Assembly: GCA_045863035.1 (NCBI GenBank)
Contig: BTUV01000004.1
Span: 1-64,000 of the forward strand
Direction of reading: 5' to 3'
Length of the DNA: 64,000 nucleotides
Source: H2-BAC3 sp045863035
GTDB lineage: Bacteria > Bacteroidota > Ignavibacteria > Ignavibacteriales > Ignavibacteriaceae
Both the position numbers and the translations under genes were made by a program. A model generated the notes under the pieces. The model made no database searches and was not told the DNA's origin. It saw nothing but the letters and a program-made list of their open reading frames with translations. Position 1 is the stretch's first letter. Every line of letters begins with the position of its first letter. Positions 17,201 to 25,491 of this stretch are shown here, piece by piece.

Positions 17201-18336
17201 GTCTGCAAATCTCTGCTCATATCAAACATTTTTGCATAAAGCGCGGTAACGATGGTGGACTCACCACGTTCGAAATCAGTCCTCTTCTTTAAGGTAAGAA
17301 TGGGGTTTTTACCCGAACGTAAATCCTGAGCAGAAGCGGTAGAAGATGCCTCATTATCCAATTTCCTCAGATCAATAATCTTCAGGTTTTTTGGTTCCTC
17401 GCGCGCCGGTCTTTCGTCCGCGTCAGGTTCAGGCGTGAGATTTAATGACTTAACATTTTCGCTCTTAGGAGGCGCTGCGTCCGACTCGGTGTTATCTTTG
17501 GCAGACTGCCTGTTCTCAAGATTCAGCAGCTTGTTATATATGGCTGTGAATTTCTCATCCGATTCAAATTCATTTTTGTAGTTCTGAGCTTTCAGAATAG
17601 CAGGTCTGAGCTGAAAAAGTGCAATCATGGTTTCAAGTTCAAGCAACTTTACTTTTTTATGCAGCGCGGCTAATGACTGATCCTCCAAAATTTTCCTGAT
17701 TGCCCATCCGCAATACCAGTATTCTTTCATTTTAAAAGCATCTTCAGCTTCATCAAGGAGATGGGTATTTGGTGTTTCACTCTCTTTTTTTACAAGTTTA
17801 TTCAGAAAGGTTGTCCTTTGCGGTTGAACAACACTCCCTCCGTTGGCTGCATTTTTGAACCACTCTTTTAACCGTGGGAAGAATTTATTATTCCCTTTAT
17901 CTTCCTTCATCGCCAATTCAAATTCTTCGAGCGCTTCTGGGTACTTTCCCATCCCTGCTAAAGCTTTTGCCTTCAGATGGTGTGCCCATGCCAGGGGTTG
18001 AGCTCCTTTGCTTATAACCACATCTAAGTCTGCAATAGCACCCTGGAAGATGCCAATACGCATAAGGATAAATCCGCGATAAAGCCGGGTTTGGGGGTAT
18101 TCGCTACCAAGATTTACCGCAATATCAGCGTTTTCGAGGGCCAGATTTGGCTCATTGTTCTCAAGGTGCGCCCAGGCAAGACAAATTGCAGCGCGAAAAT
18201 CACCCGGGCGGCCATCAAAAACTCTCTGCGCAGTCTGCAGAGCGATTCTGAACCGTCCTTCTGTAAGATGCTCAAAGGACTCTTTTAGGAGCTCTTCGGT
18301 CTCTTCACTGGTCAATGTTCTTGTGCGGTCTTGCAT
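14224..18336 (-). CDS. Giant triple CbxX/CfqX-type AAA+ ATPase with N-terminal TPR-like repeats
   Basis: 1370 residues, no signal or membrane segment. About residues 1-270 are TPR-like helical repeats (ALENADIAVNLG, ALEEFELAMKED). A charged linker (270-340) leads to a beta-rich domain (about 350-490) with GERWFLIGISDIPN at its end. Then three AAA+ modules repeat every ~285-290 residues. Walker A FLGNPGTGKTT falls near residues 579, 864 and 1153, each followed by a KGHxxEVDR/EADR sensor segment, Walker B LFIDEAYTL and an arginine-finger region SRFTxxxxFEDY. CbxX/SpoVK/EccA proteins usually carry one module. Members remodel Rubisco or assist ESX secretion; the role here is unknown. Confidence 0.92.
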   Translation of the reverse strand: MQDRTRTLTSEETEELLKESFEHLTEGRFRIALQTAQRVFDGRPGDFRAAICLAWAHLENNEPNLALENADIAVNLGSEYPQTRLYRGFILMRIGIFQGAIADLDVVISKGAQPLAWAHHLKAKALAGMGKYPEALEEFELAMKEDKGNNKFFPRLKEWFKNAANGGSVVQPQRTTFLNKLVKKESETPNTHLLDEAEDAFKMKEYWYCGWAIRKILEDQSLAALHKKVKLLELETMIALFQLRPAILKAQNYKNEFESDEKFTAIYNKLLNLENRQSAKDNTESDAAPPKSENVKSLNLTPEPDADERPAREEPKNLKIIDLRKLDNEASSTASAQDLRSGKNPILTLKKRTDFERGESTIVTALYAKMFDMSRDLQTGERIYMLQFAENRAQYIGVEVIILNPYFNIKDSVLNGTAVWYMGNEEAGHHDFEVAVDRDWKNIVFVESWGTDSIGYWQRGQARVEIYLHDQKVGERWFLIGISDIPNTEEIDVNQIEKELAKKAAVHKTGEKPKDSQSPAVPEGEESLVDLLAQLDTFTGLKSVKQSMRDFVDYLEFIRERKKSGLKTAGNLSVNSVFLGNPGTGKTTIARVLGKIFKAMGILEKGHIVEVDRGSLVGQYIGETAQKTEKIIEDSMGGLLFIDEAYTLVKKGGSGQDFGQEAIDTLLKKMEDKAGQFAVIAAGYPDEMNDFLSSNPGMKSRFTHFFDFEDYNPDELIEIFKIMAEKEEYSVEMGAVELLKKEFTNLYRKRDKTFGNARLVRNLFNDAKMALSKRYLRLPERLRDKSALTTIKEEDIADILKHTAKAEVKAGVDEENLTKYLAQLNGLTGLPTVKKEINELVKLARYYVEQGESIQSRFADHLLFLGNPGTGKTTVARIVSQIFSALGLLPKGHLIEADRQQLVASYVGKTAEKTTELINQSMGGTLFIDEAYTLVKGGENDFGKEAIDTLLKRMEDDRGKFICIAAGYTDDMKKFLESNPGLQSRFTKQIFFEDYAPDELMVIAQSIFKSKGLTMNPEAEEAVKIHFNELYRQRDKNFGNARLVRNLVDSTARNHLLRVADIPKEERTPENTSIVLPEDISGIGKHKPEEKKVVAVEGNKELLEKHLIELSELTGLDSVKKSVEKLISGLKVAKMREARGLTVLRKNLHAAFLGNPGTGKTTVARLLSKVYKEMGLLEKGHLVEVDRAALVAGYQGQTSAKTEEVIQKALGGTLFIDEAYTLARGGNDFGQEAIDTLLKRMEDFKDSLVVIVAGYTNEMQEFLDANPGMRSRFTNFFEFEDYDPQQMLNIALSIAVKSGYKLDEGASRSLLVYFTMLYNARDKNFGNARTVRNVLYKAISNQEERILTVSNLTDQDLITITSEDVRVIEG

Positions 18337-18418
18337 TGTTGAATATTCAGCAAATTCGGTTAATCATTATTTTAATTTACTAAAAAAGCAATTTATAACT
18401 GACAGTAAATTGCGTCTG

Positions 18419-19711
18419 TCAGCCGGAAGCGGAAGGAGGATAAAAAATTACTTTATCAATACGTGGTCCATCCCGGTCAGCAATCTCGAATCTGAAGGCA
18501 TGAAAGGGGATAATTTCACCTACTTCGGGTATCCGGCCGGTGATGTTCAGTATGAGACCTGCCAAGGTTGAATAATCATGAGAAAGGGGGAGGGAGATAC
18601 CGAGTGATTCGTTAACCTCTTCAATTCGCAAATCTCCGGTTAGGAAAACAGAGCCATCATCCCTTTTTTTGATCCTGTCACTTTCAGCTTCATCAAAATC
18701 AGGAAAACTGCCGAGTATGTTTTCGATAAGGTCGTGAAGGGTTGTAATTCCCTGCAAACTGCCATATTCATCAATAACAACGCCAAAATGGATTTTTGAG
18801 CTCTTAAATATATCCAGTGCTTTGCTTGCCGGCGTCTGTTTAAGGAAATAAGCCGGCTCGGTTAGTATCATCCGGTTGAGTTTTTCCGTGTTTGAATTGA
18901 GCAGTTCCTCATAAAAATCCTTAACTTCAAGAATCCCGATAATATTATCTTCCTTGTCTTCATAAACAGGATAACGGGAGTATCCTTCACTCCGGATGAC
19001 TGCCTTAATTGACTCAACTGTAGCATTAATATCAATTGATACAATTTTGTTCTTATGAGTCATGGTCGAGAATACACTTTTATCCCCGAAAGCAAACACC
19101 TGATTCAGAATTTCTGATTCTCTTTTGTCAAGTGAACCGGATGTCATTCCCTGTTGTATATAAAACTTTAATTCCTCCTCAGTTACCGGTTTTTCTTCAG
19201 TCATGGAAACCTTAAATAAACTGAGAACAGATGAGGTTGATTTGCTGAATATCCACACAAAGGGAAGTGATATATTTAGCACAACTTTCATGAAAGGGGA
19301 GAGCAACGAGGCAATTCTTTCAGGATTTTTGAACGCGATTGCCTTTGGGATTAATTCCCCGATAACAACTGAAAAATATGTTAGCAGCGAAACCACCACG
19401 ATATAAGATACCTCCTCCGCGTATTTACCTATAAGCTCAATACCGGCAAAAAACGGAATCAGATCATCAGCAATTGAAACACCGCCCACTACACCGGCAA
19501 CAATACCAATAAGCGTAATACCAATTTGAACTGCGGAAAGAAACTTTTCCGGCTCTTTTAATAACTCCAGTGCATCGGCTGCACCTTTACTCCCTGCATT
19601 CTTCATCTTGAGTAAATTCAGCTTAGTTGAGGAAACGAGGGCAATTTCTGCCATCGCGAATACTCCGTTTAGAAGAAGCAGGAACAGGGCAGCTAAAATT
19701 TCAGTTGTCAT
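18419..19711 (-). CDS. HlyC/CorC (CNNM) family membrane protein with CBS domains
   Basis: 430 residues. A DUF21/CNNM transmembrane domain (about 1-190; ALFLLLLNGVFAMAEIALVSS at the N terminus) is followed by a pair of CBS domains (about 205-330; YSRYPVYEDKEDNIIGILEVKDF and VIDEYGSLQGITTLHDLIE). A CorC/HlyC C-terminal domain follows (about 345-425; FLTGDLRIEEVNE...STLAGLILNITGRIPEVGE). The family includes Mg2+/Co2+ efflux-associated proteins and the gliding-motility protein GldE; the exact role is not resolved. The gene lies just downstream of groEL on the same strand but beyond a strong terminator, so it is probably expressed separately. Confidence 0.92.
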   Translation of the reverse strand: MTTEILAALFLLLLNGVFAMAEIALVSSTKLNLLKMKNAGSKGAADALELLKEPEKFLSAVQIGITLIGIVAGVVGGVSIADDLIPFFAGIELIGKYAEEVSYIVVVSLLTYFSVVIGELIPKAIAFKNPERIASLLSPFMKVVLNISLPFVWIFSKSTSSVLSLFKVSMTEEKPVTEEELKFYIQQGMTSGSLDKRESEILNQVFAFGDKSVFSTMTHKNKIVSIDINATVESIKAVIRSEGYSRYPVYEDKEDNIIGILEVKDFYEELLNSNTEKLNRMILTEPAYFLKQTPASKALDIFKSSKIHFGVVIDEYGSLQGITTLHDLIENILGSFPDFDEAESDRIKKRDDGSVFLTGDLRIEEVNESLGISLPLSHDYSTLAGLILNITGRIPEVGEIIPFHAFRFEIADRDGPRIDKVIFYPPSASG

Positions 19712-19746
19712 AACTCCAATTTAGAAACAATACCTGATATATAAAA

Positions 19747-19773
19747 AAAGGCAGCCCCTGCGGGACTGCCTTT
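19747..19773 (-). terminator. Terminator after groEL
   Basis: On the minus strand a 12-bp stem (one G-U pair) with a 3-nt loop is followed by TTTTTAT. It starts 25 nt after the groEL stop and ends before the start of the CorC-type gene. Confidence 0.92.
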
Positions 19774-19797
19774 AGAACTTGGGCTAAGAGTTTAATC

Positions 19798-21438
19798 TTA
19801 GTACATTCCGTCCATACCGCCGCCCATGCCCTGTGGCATAGCAGGCATTGCAGGTTCTTTCTCCTTCTTCTCATAAACAACTGCTTCAGTTGTGATGAGG
19901 AGAGCAGAAACAGAAGCTGCATTTTCAAGCGCGGTTCTGGTAACTTTGGTCGGGTCAATTACGCCAGACTTAAAGAGATTTTCATATTTCTCGTTTGCAG
20001 CGTTAAATCCGAAGTCATCCTTGCCTTCTTTTACCTTCTGAAGGATCACTGAACCTTCGAGACCGGCATTGTTAACGATCTGTCTCAGCGGCTCTTCGAG
20101 AGCTTTTTTGATGATCTGGATACCGGTGGTCTGATCTTCGTTTTCACCTTTGAGGGTTTCGAGAACTGCAATGGTGCGGATATATGCTACGCCGCCGCCA
20201 GGAACAATACCTTCCTGAACTGCTGCTCTGGTTGCATGCAGCGCATCTTCAACACGTGCTTTCTTTTCCTTCATTTCAACTTCGGTTGATGCACCAATTT
20301 TAATTACTGCAACACCGCCGCTGAGTTTAGCAAGACGTTCCTGAAGTTTTTCTTTGTCATAGTCAGAAGTGGTTTTTTCAATCTGAGCTTTGATTTCATT
20401 GATTCTCTTCTTGATTTCATCAGATGAACCGGCGCCTTCAACGATAGTGGTGTTATCTTTGTCAATAACAACTTTCTTTGCGGTACCGAGATAAGAAACC
20501 GTTGCATTTTCGAGTTTGAAACCTCTTTCCTCAGAGATAACAGTTCCGTTTGTGAGGACTGCGATATCTTCGAGCATTGCTTTTCTTCTGTCACCAAAGC
20601 CAGGAGCTTTAACTGCAGCAATTTTGAGGGTGCCTCTCAGCTTATTCACAACCAAGGTTGCAAGAGCTTCACCTTCAACTTCTTCAGAGATGATGAGAAG
20701 TGAACGACCCTGCTGAACAACTTTCTCCAGAACCGGGAGAAGGTCTTTCATTGCAGAGATTTTTTTATCGTGAATGAGGATGAATGGATCTTCGAGAACT
20801 GCTTCCATCGTCTGGGTGTCAGTTACAAAGTAAGGGGAAAGGTAACCGCGGTCAAACTGCATACCTTCAACCACATCAAGAGCGGTTTCGGTACCTTTGT
20901 TTTCTTCAACGGTGATAACGCCGTCTTTGCCGACTTTGTCCATAGCATCTGAAATGAGGATACCGATTGATTTATCGTTATTAGCGGAGATAGAACCAAC
21001 CTGAGTGATTTCATCTTTTCCGCTGATTTCTTTGCTCATTTTCTTCAGATTTTCAATTACTTTGGCAACTGCCAGATCAATACCTCTTTTGAGGTCCATC
21101 GGGTTAGCGCCTGCGGTTACGTTCTTGAGGCCTTCTCTGTAGATTGCCTGAGCAAGAACAGTAGCTGTGGTGGTACCGTCACCGGCAACATCACTGGTCT
21201 TTGAAGCAACTTCGCGAACCATCTGAGCGCCCATATTTTCTACGGGATCTTCCAGTTCGATTTCTTTTGCTACCGATACACCGTCTTTTGTAACGGTCGG
21301 AGCGCCGAATTTCTTTTCGAGGATTACATTTCTGCCCTTGGGGCCGAGGGTTACTTTTACTGCGTTAGCGAGCTTATCCACACCTTTTTTCAGGCCTGAA
21401 CGGGCATCACTGTCAAATTCGATTAATTTTGAAGCCAT
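19798..21438 (-). CDS. groEL: Chaperonin GroEL (HSP60)
   Basis: 546 residues, the standard length. Typical sequence includes the equatorial ATP-binding segments (TLGPKGRNVILEK and DGTTTATVLAQAI with the catalytic Asp), the apical domain with RGYLSPYFVTD, the AAVKAPGFGDRRKAMLEDIA segment, GIVPGGGVAYIR, and the C-terminal GGM-type tail (MPQGMGGGMDGMY). GroEL forms the double-heptamer folding chamber with GroES in the cytoplasm. It is the second gene of the groES-groEL operon, 26 bp after groES, under CIRCE control. No unusual feature seen. Confidence 0.99.
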   Translation of the reverse strand: MASKLIEFDSDARSGLKKGVDKLANAVKVTLGPKGRNVILEKKFGAPTVTKDGVSVAKEIELEDPVENMGAQMVREVASKTSDVAGDGTTTATVLAQAIYREGLKNVTAGANPMDLKRGIDLAVAKVIENLKKMSKEISGKDEITQVGSISANNDKSIGILISDAMDKVGKDGVITVEENKGTETALDVVEGMQFDRGYLSPYFVTDTQTMEAVLEDPFILIHDKKISAMKDLLPVLEKVVQQGRSLLIISEEVEGEALATLVVNKLRGTLKIAAVKAPGFGDRRKAMLEDIAVLTNGTVISEERGFKLENATVSYLGTAKKVVIDKDNTTIVEGAGSSDEIKKRINEIKAQIEKTTSDYDKEKLQERLAKLSGGVAVIKIGASTEVEMKEKKARVEDALHATRAAVQEGIVPGGGVAYIRTIAVLETLKGENEDQTTGIQIIKKALEEPLRQIVNNAGLEGSVILQKVKEGKDDFGFNAANEKYENLFKSGVIDPTKVTRTALENAASVSALLITTEAVVYEKKEKEPAMPAMPQGMGGGMDGMY

Positions 21439-21464
21439 TGTTTATTCTCCAGTTTAGTTTAAAA

Positions 21465-21761
21465 TTACTTTATAATTGCAAAAATGTCTGACTCGCGCAT
21501 CATCAGGTATTCTTCACCGTCAACGGAAACTTCGGTTCCGCTGTATTTGCCGTAAAGAACTTTATCACCAACTTTAACGGTGAGGGGAAGAACTTTACCG
21601 TCTTCGGTGGTTTTGCCTGTACCGACTGCAACGATAGTGCCTTCGATTGGCTTCTCTTTTGCGGTGTCAGGAAGGTAAAGACCGCTTTTGGTCTTCTCTT
21701 CAGCTTCTTTTGCCTTTACTACGACTCTGTCATGCAAGGGCTGGATATTGAGTTTGCTCAT
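21465..21761 (-). CDS. groES: Co-chaperonin GroES (HSP10)
   Basis: The start is the second ATG (21761): it lies just after a GGAGA ribosome site and gives the standard MSKLNIQPLHDRVVVK N terminus. An earlier ATG at 21773 would overlap that site. The 98-residue product has the mobile-loop region KTKSGLYLPDTAKEKP, then VGDKVLYGKYSGTEV and the C-terminal SDIFAIIK. It caps the GroEL chamber as a heptamer. It is the first gene of the operon; the CIRCE operator is 34 bp upstream. Confidence 0.98.
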   Translation of the reverse strand: MSKLNIQPLHDRVVVKAKEAEEKTKSGLYLPDTAKEKPIEGTIVAVGTGKTTEDGKVLPLTVKVGDKVLYGKYSGTEVSVDGEEYLMMRESDIFAIIK

Positions 21762-21795
21762 GTTTTTCTCCATTAGTTAATAAATAATAAATTTG

Positions 21796-21822
21796 TTAGC
21801 ACTCAAAAAAGACGAGTGCTAA
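21796..21822 (-). promoter_or_regulatory. CIRCE operator (HrcA-binding site) upstream of groES-groEL
   Basis: A perfect match to TTAGCACTC-N9-GAGTGCTAA. In other bacteria the HrcA repressor binds this inverted repeat and blocks groE transcription until heat shock titrates GroEL. No hrcA gene is in this window, so its presence elsewhere in the genome is inferred. Confidence 0.97.
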
Positions 21823-21888
21823 TTTAGGTCATTTTTTGCAATTTGTCAAGAGATTTTTAACTCAATCTGCGGGGAAAGGTAGTTCTGT

Positions 21889-21919
21889 AGCCAATCCAGA
21901 TTGGTATAGAGGATTGGCT
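21889..21919. repeat. Inverted repeat between groES and the L,D-transpeptidase gene
   Basis: A perfect 9-bp inverted repeat (21889-21897/21911-21919). Its 13-nt loop also contains ATTGG, which can pair with the left arm CCAAT, allowing two mutually exclusive hairpins. No U-tract follows on either strand. It could be an operator or a leader structure; function unknown. Confidence 0.4.
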
Positions 21920-22028
21920 TTGCAAAAAAGAGGATGTGTTTCCGGACAAAGCAGGAATGATTTTTCGCTCAGGTAGTCGGTTTTGGCTAAAGGAATTGAC
22001 AGAAGTTAGCTAAATTGACAGAGGATTT

Positions 22029-23897
22029 ATGATGAATTTGAGACAGATTAGACCGTTTATGGGCAGGTTCACAGGGATTTTACTGATAACCCTGTCTTCC
22101 TTCTCATTATTACTGATCTCCTGTGAAGAGACTCCCCCCGAACCTATCCCCACGCTTAACAAATTGATGGGTTTTGAGCAGGATTTATTTATGCTCAAGA
22201 TTGAGTCGGTTCTTCAAAATACTATAGATGAGATTTACCATGATTCGGTCACCGTTGCCGAACGAGAGTCTCTCATGACTTTTTACCGGTCAAGGAATTT
22301 TTCGCCCGTGTTGCTGATCAGTTTTGAGGATACAATTCTCTTTCACTCGTTGCTGTCTTCACTTCAGAATTCGGGCTCTCATGGGTTGAACCCGCAGGAC
22401 TATAACACAAATAACATAGCTTCATTTTATCAAGAGGCATTTACCAAGGACAGCATTTCCGCTGAAGAACGGCATCGTTCTTTAGCTTCTGCTGAAATCT
22501 CATTAGCATCAGGCGTTTTAAAGTATATCTCACATTTAAAGTATGGGCGAATTAATCCTAAAAACATTTTTGACAGTGACTATGCAATTCCTGTAGGTGA
22601 CAGTGCGACCCGGGTGTATCTCGAACCTCTCCAGTCAGAAGACATTTTAGAATATATTGCGCAGACGGAGTTCAGAGATGAGCGGTATAATAATCTCCGT
22701 CTGGCAGTTCCATATTATGAGGAACTGAAAACGCATGAATGGAAGAAAATACCATACTTCAGCAAAAAAATGAAAGCGGGGGACAGTGATACTCATTTCC
22801 CGATGATAGCGGAGCGGCTTAATCAGCTTGATTTTTTTGATACAACCGGAATTGATATACACAGCCAGGTGATTTATGATTCAAATCTGGTAAAAGCCCT
22901 TACGCAGTTTCAGGAGGAGAGGGGACTTGCTCCTGATGGTATTCCCGGCAAATCAACCATTGACTGGCTTAACGTTACCCCTGATGAATATCTGCAGAAG
23001 ATATATCTTTCACTTGAGCGTTACCGCTGGACAACTTATACGGACAGCTCAGACTATCTTCTGGTAAATATACCCGCGTTTACGGTATATATGTACGAGG
23101 AGGGAAAGTTGACAGGTGAGATTAAAGTCTGTACAGGTAAGAAACGGTCAAAATACTACGCTGATCAGCTCGCACGTTATAAGAAAACACGTAACATCAG
23201 GCACAGACCGGATGACTGGGAGACACCACAGCTCTATTCTGAAATTTCGCATGTGATTCTCAATCCGACCTGGACGGTTCCTCCGAGTATTATCAGAGAG
23301 GAATTATATAACGAATACCGTAAAGATACAACGTATCTGCTGCGAAAGAAATTTAAGGTGTATCTTAATAATGAAGAGGTGAATCCTTCCGAAGTTGATT
23401 TGCGGAATTATTCGCCGGAAAAAATTCCTTACAGTTTTGTTCAGAGCCCTGATCCATTTAATGCCTTAGGCCGGCTGAAGTTCATTTTTCAGAACAGGTT
23501 TGGCGTTTATCTGCATGATACTCCCACGCGGCTTCCTTTTGGTTACGCTAACCGGGCCGTTAGTCACGGATGTGTAAGAGTTGAAAAACCGTATCTGCTG
23601 GCTGAATATTTATTACGGAATCACTCCAGATGGAATCTGGATTATGTGAAGATTGAAACCGGAGTAAAAGTCGCGGATAAAGAAGTGGTAAAGGAATATT
23701 ATCAGAACCGGAAACAGCTCAGACAGGTTGATAATAAAGAAAAGACTACCACTGTAAAACTTGAAAAGAAGATTGCATTGTTTATCGATTACTATACTTC
23801 ATGGGTAAACGAAAAGGGGAGAGTGCAGTTCAGGGATGATATATACGAGAAGGACAGACTTCTCGGCGCGGCTTTAGGTTACTCAGCCGGCGGATAG
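22029..23897 (+). CDS. L,D-transpeptidase lipoprotein, YcbB/LdtD type
   Basis: 622 residues. A lipoprotein signal with the lipobox LLIS-Cys near residue 32 predicts membrane anchoring. A helical region (about 45-275) precedes a peptidoglycan-binding domain (about 285-330; FQEERGLAPDGIPGKSTIDWLN). A YkuD catalytic domain follows (about 345-545) with HDTPTRLPFG and the active-site SHGCVRV motif. Long YcbB-type enzymes make 3-3 cross-links between diaminopimelate residues of peptidoglycan. It is transcribed divergently from groES. Its last 19 bp overlap the 3' end of the convergent histidine kinase gene. Confidence 0.93.
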   Translation: MMNLRQIRPFMGRFTGILLITLSSFSLLLISCEETPPEPIPTLNKLMGFEQDLFMLKIESVLQNTIDEIYHDSVTVAERESLMTFYRSRNFSPVLLISFEDTILFHSLLSSLQNSGSHGLNPQDYNTNNIASFYQEAFTKDSISAEERHRSLASAEISLASGVLKYISHLKYGRINPKNIFDSDYAIPVGDSATRVYLEPLQSEDILEYIAQTEFRDERYNNLRLAVPYYEELKTHEWKKIPYFSKKMKAGDSDTHFPMIAERLNQLDFFDTTGIDIHSQVIYDSNLVKALTQFQEERGLAPDGIPGKSTIDWLNVTPDEYLQKIYLSLERYRWTTYTDSSDYLLVNIPAFTVYMYEEGKLTGEIKVCTGKKRSKYYADQLARYKKTRNIRHRPDDWETPQLYSEISHVILNPTWTVPPSIIREELYNEYRKDTTYLLRKKFKVYLNNEEVNPSEVDLRNYSPEKIPYSFVQSPDPFNALGRLKFIFQNRFGVYLHDTPTRLPFGYANRAVSHGCVRVEKPYLLAEYLLRNHSRWNLDYVKIETGVKVADKEVVKEYYQNRKQLRQVDNKEKTTTVKLEKKIALFIDYYTSWVNEKGRVQFRDDIYEKDRLLGAALGYSAGG

Positions 23898-25045
23898 TCA
23901 TGCGCAACCGGCAGGATTAGTGAAAACGTACTTCCTTTTCCTTCCTCACTGGTAAGAGAAAGTTTTCCATCATTTTTTTCAGCAAACTCCTGGCAGAGCA
24001 TCAAACCTAAACCCGTGCTGGATTCTCCCTCTGTTCCTTTTGAATTGAATTTCGTATCTATTCTGAAAAGTTTTTTTTGATTCTCAGGCGAGATACCCAC
24101 TCCGTTATCTTCAACTGAGATAACACCTTTACCATTTTCAATAAAACTATTTACCGATATTTTACCGTTTCGCCAGGAAAATTTAATAGCATTCGATATG
24201 AGATTTCTGATAATTGTTTGTATCATATTCTCATCTGCAAACAATGGAATACCCTCTTGCACCTGAACTGAAAGTGAGATTCCCTTAACCTGAGCCGCCT
24301 GGTTTAACTGGAGAAGCACATATCTTATTGCTTCCGCGGCATCAAATCTTTTTTTATCAATTTGCAGTATATTTCTTTGAATCTGTGACCATTTCAGGAG
24401 ATTTTCAAGCAATGAATAAAGCCCCTGTGCAGTTTCGAATAAGGTTTCTGAATATAATCTGAATTCTTCCTGTGAGAAGTTGCTTTCCTTGTCGGCCAGT
24501 ATTTCAGTTAATCCGAGAAATCCCTGGAAGGGTGATCTGAGGTCATGCGCGATGATGGAAAAAAACTTATCTTTGGTGTTATTTAAGCTAACCAATTCTT
24601 CATTTGCACTCTCCAATTTTTTAAGAGCGTTTTGCAATGCGATTTTTTCATCTATAAGTTTTCTTTGAAGTTCAGTGACTTCCTGATTAAGTGAAAAAAG
24701 CATCGCATTCTGACTAATCATCAGTTCCACATCCACACCGCCTACTACCAGAATATGAGTTTCTTTTTTATAGACCTTAGCCAGGAGCGAGCTATTAAGC
24801 AGTGATGAAGACTTAAAGGTAATATATCCTTCAAAAATAAGACCATCCGGTTCTTTTGAAGAGGCAAATGTTGAATAATCCGGATTAAGAAAAGCTGATG
24901 TACCAAGCTCACCAACGAGTTTGTTCATAAATTCATTGGTATGAACTATTTCGCCGCTGTCAGTAAAACAACCCAGGGCTAATGAGCTGCTGGAACCAAT
25001 CAGCTCGGCTAATTCCTTATCCCATAACAGAAGACAGCTTTTCAT
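23879..25045 (-). CDS. Histidine kinase with PAS-like N-terminal domain, last gene of the B12-sensor operon
   Basis: 388 residues, no membrane segment, so cytoplasmic. A PAS-like domain (about 12-110; FTDSGEIVHTNEFMNKLVG) leads into a coiled coil (118-158). The dimerisation domain has the phospho-acceptor His167 in FFSIIAHDLRSPF, and the HATPase domain has an N-box around Asn285 (NLISNAIKFS), VEDNGVGIS and GLGLMLCQEF. There is no receiver or output domain, and no response regulator is adjacent, so its partner is encoded elsewhere. Its ATG overlaps the stop of the preceding 149-residue gene by 4 bp. Signal input is inferred to come from the B12-binding protein upstream. Confidence 0.92.
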   Translation of the reverse strand: MKSCLLLWDKELAELIGSSSSLALGCFTDSGEIVHTNEFMNKLVGELGTSAFLNPDYSTFASSKEPDGLIFEGYITFKSSSLLNSSLLAKVYKKETHILVVGGVDVELMISQNAMLFSLNQEVTELQRKLIDEKIALQNALKKLESANEELVSLNNTKDKFFSIIAHDLRSPFQGFLGLTEILADKESNFSQEEFRLYSETLFETAQGLYSLLENLLKWSQIQRNILQIDKKRFDAAEAIRYVLLQLNQAAQVKGISLSVQVQEGIPLFADENMIQTIIRNLISNAIKFSWRNGKISVNSFIENGKGVISVEDNGVGISPENQKKLFRIDTKFNSKGTEGESSTGLGLMLCQEFAEKNDGKLSLTSEEGKGSTFSLILPVAHDYPPAE

Positions 25046-25491
25046 TCGGTTTCGGGTGTTTCCGCAGACAATTTATCAAGATGAGGTATATACGACAGCA
25101 TCCATTGATAGAAAGGAAGAATTTCAGCGCCGGTCTCCTTGCTTAATTCTGAGGAGAGAATTGAAAGCCAGCCATTAAGCTGAACATCCCAATAGCCAGA
25201 AGAGAAACCATGACTTTTGTACGCGCGCAAGACCCAGAGAATGGTCTCTACCAACACCTGAGGATTAAAATTCTTCATCGCGGCAGTCATAAATTTCGTA
25301 TGGTTCAGGTGATTATCCCGCATCATCGGCAGATTATCCTGACCAATGAGGGAATATATATCAGTCCGGGTTTCAAGATGTTTATTGATGAGCACAACCA
25401 GATGGGCGGATTTCGATTCATATTCCATCACACTTTTCTCTGACGCAGCGTTTAGTTTTCCTGCTTCGGCGATAATTTCTGATTTTGTCAT
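25042..25491 (-). CDS. Unknown helical protein between a B12-binding sensor and a histidine kinase
   Basis: 149 residues, no signal peptide or membrane segment. I cannot assign a family. It is predicted almost entirely helical, with His- and Trp-containing motifs that look conserved: DNHLNHTKFM (about 58-67), then ILWVLRAYKSHGFSSGYWDVQLNGWLSIL (about 84-112). The His residues and aromatic cluster could bind a cofactor, but that is speculation. It starts and ends with 4-bp ATGA overlaps with the B12-binding gene and the kinase gene. It is therefore translated in step with both and probably links them, for example as an adaptor or co-sensor. Confidence 0.8.
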   Translation of the reverse strand: MTKSEIIAEAGKLNAASEKSVMEYESKSAHLVVLINKHLETRTDIYSLIGQDNLPMMRDNHLNHTKFMTAAMKNFNPQVLVETILWVLRAYKSHGFSSGYWDVQLNGWLSILSSELSKETGAEILPFYQWMLSYIPHLDKLSAETPETE

